From the NCBI GenBank assembly GCA_900551465.1, contig URWL01000055.1, forward strand, positions 1-9,120: a stretch of 9,120 nucleotides of DNA, given 5' to 3'. The DNA comes from an uncultured Blautia sp. (lineage in GTDB: Bacteria > Bacillota > Clostridia > Lachnospirales > Lachnospiraceae). The notes under the pieces are model-generated. The model made no database searches. It was not told the origin of the DNA and was given only the letters and a program-made list of their open reading frames with translations. This document shows positions 7,202 to 9,120 of the stretch, in pieces. Numbering within the stretch: position 1 is the stretch's first letter; each line of letters starts with the position of its first letter. The translations under genes were made by a program, and so were the position numbers.

Positions 7202-7468
7202 GGAATATAAATTTGCTGTCTGAAAAAACAATGCAGGAATGGATTCTTCTGGTCATAAGCATTGAAAGACTTGGGTAAAAATTCTTGCTTTCTGCGCATT
7301 TGCATTGATCCCCCGGATGCTGTTGTTTGAGTCGCAGACGAGTTCAGCATACGGAGGGATCGTTTTTTGCAAAGAAGCAGAAGCTTAGAATTTTCCAAGT
7401 CTTGAACCGGCTTTTGCAACAGAAGAATCCACTCTTGCATGTCATTTACAGACACAAAATCATATTCC
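7202..7468. repeat. Long imperfect inverted repeat (arms 7202-7322 and 7345-7468)
   Basis: The left arm and the reverse complement of the right arm share, in the same order, GGAATAT, TTTG, TGTCTG, ATGCA, TGGATTCTTCTG, AAGACTTGG, AAAATTCT, CTGC, TTTGCA, GATCCC and ATGCTG. Small indels lie between these blocks, and the 22-nt centre (7323-7344) is not palindromic. Identity is moderate, so this is a diverged palindrome: two old copies of one sequence in opposite orientation, or a long hairpin element. Frames crossing it (minus 7042-7455, plus 7327-7515) lack ribosome sites and recognisable domains. Together with 7032-7201 this makes up the non-coding stretch between the two divergent promoters. 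Confidence 0.7.
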
Positions 7469-7472
7469 GCCT

Positions 7473-7523
7473 ATTTCTGAAAGCAGAAATTACATTGACA
7501 CCTCCTTTCTATTGAAGGATAAT
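7473..7523 (+). promoter_or_regulatory. Promoter of the SMR efflux gene with adjacent palindrome
   Basis: TTGACA (7495-7500) and GATAAT (7518-7523) are spaced 17 bp apart, a consensus -35 and a -10 with one mismatch. Five bases upstream is a perfect 7-bp palindrome, ATTTCTG-AAAG-CAGAAAT (7473-7490), a possible binding site for a regulator; no regulator gene is nearby. The transcript would start near 7530, about 30 nt before the gene. Confidence 0.72.
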
Positions 7524-7558
7524 AAAAACTGACATTTATTTATTCCGGAGGAAAACAT

Positions 7559-7888
7559 ATGTATTATCTTTTACTTGCCGTCGCCATTATTGCAGAGATC
7601 ATAGCCACCTCTCTTTTAAAAGCATCCCAGGGCTTTACGAAGCTTCTGCCCGGAGCCGGATGTGTACTGTTTTATGTAATCTGCTACTATACTTTTTCAA
7701 AAGCCATCAACGGGATTGATCTGGGAATCGCCTATGCAACCTGGTGCGGAGTGGGTATCGTCGCTACCGCCATTATCGCCTGGATCATTTTCGGACAGAA
7801 ACTGTCCCCGACAGGGATCGCAGGACTGATCCTGATCGTGGCCGGATGCGTGATCCTGAATCTCTTTGGCACACCGGGGCAGGGCTGA
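7559..7888 (+). CDS. Small multidrug resistance (SMR) family efflux protein, EmrE/Qac-like
   Basis: This predicted proton-coupled exporter is a four-helix membrane protein that works as a dimer and typically expels cationic toxic compounds. The 109 residues cover helices at about 3-21, 30-49, 57-78 and 85-104. The essential membrane glutamate is Glu13 in IIAEIIATSLLK. Tyr39, Tyr59 and Trp62 fall where EmrE has Tyr40, Tyr60 and Trp63, and GIAYATWCGVGIV is close to the Qac-subtype signature. This favours the drug-exporting subgroup over guanidinium exporters (Gdx/SugE), and no guanidine riboswitch is visible upstream. GGAGG lies 7 nt before the ATG. It stands alone, whereas many paired SMRs (for example EbrAB) come as two genes. 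Confidence 0.92.
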   Translation: MYYLLLAVAIIAEIIATSLLKASQGFTKLLPGAGCVLFYVICYYTFSKAINGIDLGIAYATWCGVGIVATAIIAWIIFGQKLSPTGIAGLILIVAGCVILNLFGTPGQG

Positions 7889-7915
7889 TATTTCTTAGTC
7901 TATATGTTTCTGTGA

Positions 7916-7944
7916 ACGCTGCAAACATCAGCGTCTATATTTTG
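7916..7944 (+). terminator. Probable intrinsic terminator after the SMR gene
   Basis: ACGCTG-CAAACAT-CAGCGT forms a perfect 6-bp stem about 28 nt after the SMR stop codon. It is followed by CTATATTTTG, a modest U-rich tail. The stem is short, so termination may be partial. It sits just upstream of the next promoter and separates the efflux and magnesium units. Confidence 0.6.
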
Positions 7945-7970
7945 TAAACAAAATCTTTACAATTCCTGCC

Positions 7971-7999
7971 TTGACAAACCTAGTAGTTCAGTATACAAT
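7971..7999 (+). promoter_or_regulatory. Promoter of the M-box/mgtE transcript
   Basis: TTGACA (7971-7976) and TACAAT (7994-7999) are separated by 17 bp, a consensus -35 and a -10 with one mismatch. Transcription should start near 8006, a few bases before the riboswitch P1 stem, as is usual for M-box leaders. Confidence 0.83.
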
Positions 8000-8010
8000 A
8001 TGAAAAAATT

Positions 8011-8177
8011 AATAAATTCGGTAGGTGAGGCTACCACAGGGATTTGGATTATCCTAAGATTGCTGCCGCAAAAACGTGGAGACACGATTCGCTGGCCAGC
8101 AGGCTATGTCGCAGATAAGGCATAACCTAATGCAATTTTTACGCCCTGTGATGCTAAAGCTTGAACGATGTTTTATT
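8011..8177 (+). ncRNA. M-box (ykoK) magnesium riboswitch aptamer
   Basis: The RNA carries the conserved M-box blocks GGTAGGTGAGGCTACC (8020-8035), GCTGCCGCAAAAACGTGGAGACACG (within 8062-8086) and GATGCTAAAGCTTGAACGATG (8150-8170). The P1 stem can be drawn between AATAAATTCG (8011-8020) and CGA...TTTATT (8166-8177). A perfect 7-bp long-range pair joins CACAGGG (8036-8042) and CCCTGTG (8144-8150). M-box RNAs sense Mg2+ and switch off magnesium transporter genes when Mg2+ is ample. The terminator directly after it and the mgtE gene downstream fit this exactly. Confidence 0.92.
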
Positions 8178-8191
8178 TTCGGGAAAAATAT

Positions 8192-8228
8192 ATCCTGTCA
8201 TTGCTCAAGCTTTGACAGGATTTTTTTA
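8192..8228 (+). terminator. M-box expression-platform terminator
   Basis: ATCCTGTCA (8192-8200) and TGACAGGAT (8213-8221) form a perfect 9-bp stem with a 12-nt loop, followed by a run of T at 8221-8227. The loop and the first base of the 3' arm, TCAAGCTTT (8205-8213), are perfectly complementary to AAAGCTTGA (8156-8164) in the aptamer's conserved 3' end. This offers a competing antiterminator pairing. High Mg2+ should lock the aptamer and favour termination; low Mg2+ should free the pairing and allow read-through. Confidence 0.9.
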
Positions 8229-8236
8229 TATGGCAA

Positions 8237-8265
8237 AAAGCGGATTTAGCCGCTTTGTAATTTTT
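8237..8265 (+). terminator. Second hairpin downstream of the riboswitch terminator
   Basis: AAAGCGG-ATTTAG-CCGCTTT is a perfect 7-bp stem starting about ten bases after the riboswitch terminator's T-run. It is followed by GTAA and then TTTTT (8261-8265). The delay before the T-run makes it a weak terminator candidate. It may serve as a back-up stop, a pause site, or a stabilising 5' structure for the read-through mRNA. Confidence 0.45.
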
Positions 8266-8291
8266 AAAACAAACCAAAGGAGGTGAGTACC

Positions 8292-8435
8292 ATGGAACCT
8301 GGAGCCAGTTGCAGTAGAATTACATTAAAGAAAGGATGGAATCATTATGAGCAGAACATTAATTTTAAAAAACAACAGAATCGTAAACAGAACTATCCAC
8401 ACCAGAGCTGTCAGGAAGTCCATGGACACCAATGA
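8292..8435 (+). CDS. Candidate 47-codon leader ORF overlapping mgtE
   Basis: No family is recognised. The reading frame starts with MEPGASCSRITLKKGW and ends at TGA 8433-8435. It is preceded by AAAGGAGGTGA (8276-8286), essentially a full match to the anti-Shine-Dalgarno sequence, 5 nt before the ATG. This is stronger than the site of mgtE itself. It overlaps the annotated mgtE start by 89 nt in another frame. The later residues are Gln/Asn/Lys/His-rich and lack membrane segments, so the peptide itself may not matter; the act of translating it may. The Met-Glu-Pro start resembles that of the Salmonella MgtL leader, but one short match is weak evidence. It is more likely a translated regulatory ORF than a chance one because of its ribosome site and position. 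Confidence 0.55.
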   Translation: MEPGASCSRITLKKGWNHYEQNINFKKQQNRKQNYPHQSCQEVHGHQ

Positions 8436-8982
8436 CTCCTATCTCGAGACTTCCGTACTGACACATGCAAGAAAACGTTTTGCATGGCTTCTCTTCCTGA
8501 TGCTGTCAGCTACCATCACCGGAACCATCATCACACGATATGAAGAAGCATTTGCGGCAGTACCTCTTCTGGTATCCTTTATCCCCATGCTTATGGATAC
8601 CGGCGGAAACTGCGGATCACAGAGTTCTACCCTCATCATCCGCGGTCTTGCTCTGGGGGAGATTACTTTTAAGGATATTTTCCGCATCATGTTTAAGGAA
8701 TTCCGTATCTCCCTTCTTGTAGGTACCGGACTTTCCCTTATAAATGGAGTAAGAATTCTGATTATGTATAAGGATCCTCAGCTTGCGCTTGTGGTTGCCC
8801 TGTCACTTACTGCCACTGTGATCATGGCAAAACTTATGGGCTGTGTTCTTCCCCTAATCGCTAAAAAACTGAACATGGATCCTGCTGTTATGGCATCTCC
8901 CCTTATCACAACAGCAGTAGACACCTGTTCTATTATCATTTATTTCTATATCGCTACCAGAATCTTTGCACTTGCAGTCTGA
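8347..8982 (+). CDS. mgtE: MgtE-type magnesium transporter, membrane domain only
   Basis: This is a predicted Mg2+ channel/transporter of the MgtE (SLC41-like) family. Full MgtE has about 450 residues with an N domain, two CBS domains and a five-helix pore. These 211 residues match only the pore. Helices lie at about 45-63, 69-93, 120-141, 146-172 and 184-207, with the pore motif MDTGGNCGSQ (83-92) and Asp192 in the last helix at the place of the selectivity aspartate. Regulation by intracellular Mg2+ through CBS domains must therefore be absent or supplied in trans, while the M-box controls transcription. The start at 8347 has AAAGGATGG 10 nt upstream. Met26 at 8422 is an alternative start with AGGA 5 nt upstream and would remove a basic, poorly conserved N-terminus. 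Confidence 0.88.
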   Translation: MSRTLILKNNRIVNRTIHTRAVRKSMDTNDSYLETSVLTHARKRFAWLLFLMLSATITGTIITRYEEAFAAVPLLVSFIPMLMDTGGNCGSQSSTLIIRGLALGEITFKDIFRIMFKEFRISLLVGTGLSLINGVRILIMYKDPQLALVVALSLTATVIMAKLMGCVLPLIAKKLNMDPAVMASPLITTAVDTCSIIIYFYIATRIFALAV

Positions 8983-8991
8983 GAACTGCAA
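8972..8991. other. Hairpin at the mgtE stop, between convergent genes
   Basis: TTGCAGT-CTGAGA-ACTGCAA is a perfect 7-bp stem that contains the mgtE stop codon in its loop region. It lies 5 bp from the stop of the convergent ABC gene. Neither strand shows a T-run after it, so it is at best a weak or Rho-assisted end for the two converging transcripts. Confidence 0.4.
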
Positions 8992-8996
8992 AACAT

Positions 8997-9120
8997 TCAG
9001 GATTGTGTTTTCTGAAGATCTATTACTCTGGTACAGACTCTTTCCAGGAGCTCCGGGCTGTGGCTGACTACGATCATTCCCATCTGCCTCCGCCTGGTCT
9101 CCTCTATAAGAAAATGCCAT
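8997..9120 (-). CDS. C-terminal end of an ABC-type ATPase (5' part outside window)
   Basis: Only the last 40 residues are present, read on the minus strand up to TGA at 8997-8999. They contain FLIEETRRRQMGMIVVSHSP, which has the form of the helix and H-loop following the Walker B region of an ABC ATPase. The switch histidine is in VVSHS, and ELLERVCTRVIDLQ follows. Walker A, the signature motif and Walker B would lie beyond the right edge, so the substrate and subfamily cannot be told. The gene converges on mgtE with 14 bp between the stops. An ATG-initiated frame on the same strand (9120 to 8854) is a shadow that overlaps mgtE. Confidence 0.75.
   Translation of the reverse strand, partial: WHFLIEETRRRQMGMIVVSHSPELLERVCTRVIDLQKTQS

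Noticed and set aside
7042..7455. 137-codon minus-strand ORF beginning with GTG upstream of the fab promoter
   Set aside because: No ribosome site, no recognisable domain, mixed low-complexity composition, and it crosses both arms of the inverted repeat and the GC hairpin. Read as chance coding through a repeat element.
7327..7515. 62-codon plus-strand ORF through the right arm of the inverted repeat
   Set aside because: TTG start without ribosome site, runs into the SMR promoter. Its similarity to the opposite-strand translation of the left arm (QKNPLLH versus QKNPFLH) follows from the DNA repeat.
7492..7515. Strong minus-strand AAAGGAGGTG before an ATG
   Set aside because: The ATG is followed at once by TAA. 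The sequence is the complement of the SMR -35 region, so the match appears accidental.
7524..7558. Guanidine riboswitch ahead of the SMR gene, as seen with Gdx exporters
   Set aside because: The predicted leader is only about 30 nt and has none of the conserved ykkC/guanidine motifs; the protein also looks Qac-type.
1..9120. CRISPR arrays, tRNA, rRNA or transposase genes
   Set aside because: No regularly spaced direct repeats, no cloverleaf or rRNA sequence, and no transposase motif were seen in either strand.

Overview
The window reads as low-to-moderate-GC Firmicutes (Clostridia) DNA, most likely Lachnospiraceae-like. The reasons are a single type II fatty-acid-synthesis operon in the clostridial/streptococcal gene order, an FMN-type enoyl-ACP reductase (FabK), consensus sigma-A promoters, strong AGGAGG ribosome sites and an M-box magnesium riboswitch. 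The family assignment is an inference from gene order and protein style, not from a search.

Positions 1-7031 hold one minus-strand operon, fabH-acpP-fabK-fabD-fabG-fabF-accB-fabZ-accC, with accC running off the left edge. It supplies initiation (FabH), the carrier (ACP), malonyl transfer (FabD), the four elongation steps (FabF, FabG, FabZ, FabK) and two of the acetyl-CoA carboxylase subunits (AccB, AccC). The genes are packed with 4-28 nt gaps or overlaps (fabG/fabF 4 nt, fabD/fabK 8 nt). The exception is a 109-nt structured gap between acpP and fabK. The operon starts at a near-perfect promoter (TTGACA-17-TATACT) whose start site lies inside a perfect TTTGATTATCAAA palindrome, the motif known for FabT of streptococci. 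No fabT or fabM lies beside fabH here.

Positions 7032-7494, upstream of the fab promoter, contain no convincing gene. They hold a GC-rich hairpin and a long imperfect inverted repeat (arms of about 121-124 bp, 22-nt spacer), possibly a degenerate repetitive element.

Positions 7495-7944 carry a plus-strand small multidrug resistance (EmrE/Qac-type) efflux gene with its own promoter and a probable terminator.

Positions 7971-8982 are a magnesium-uptake unit. In order they hold a strong promoter, an M-box riboswitch with intrinsic terminator, a second hairpin, a 47-codon upstream ORF with a consensus ribosome site that overlaps the next gene, and a short MgtE consisting only of the membrane domain. 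The last 124 bases encode the C-terminal end of a convergent ABC-type ATPase.

The points most worth a second look are the overlapping leader ORF in front of mgtE, the long inverted repeat, and the FabT-type operator without an adjacent regulator gene.
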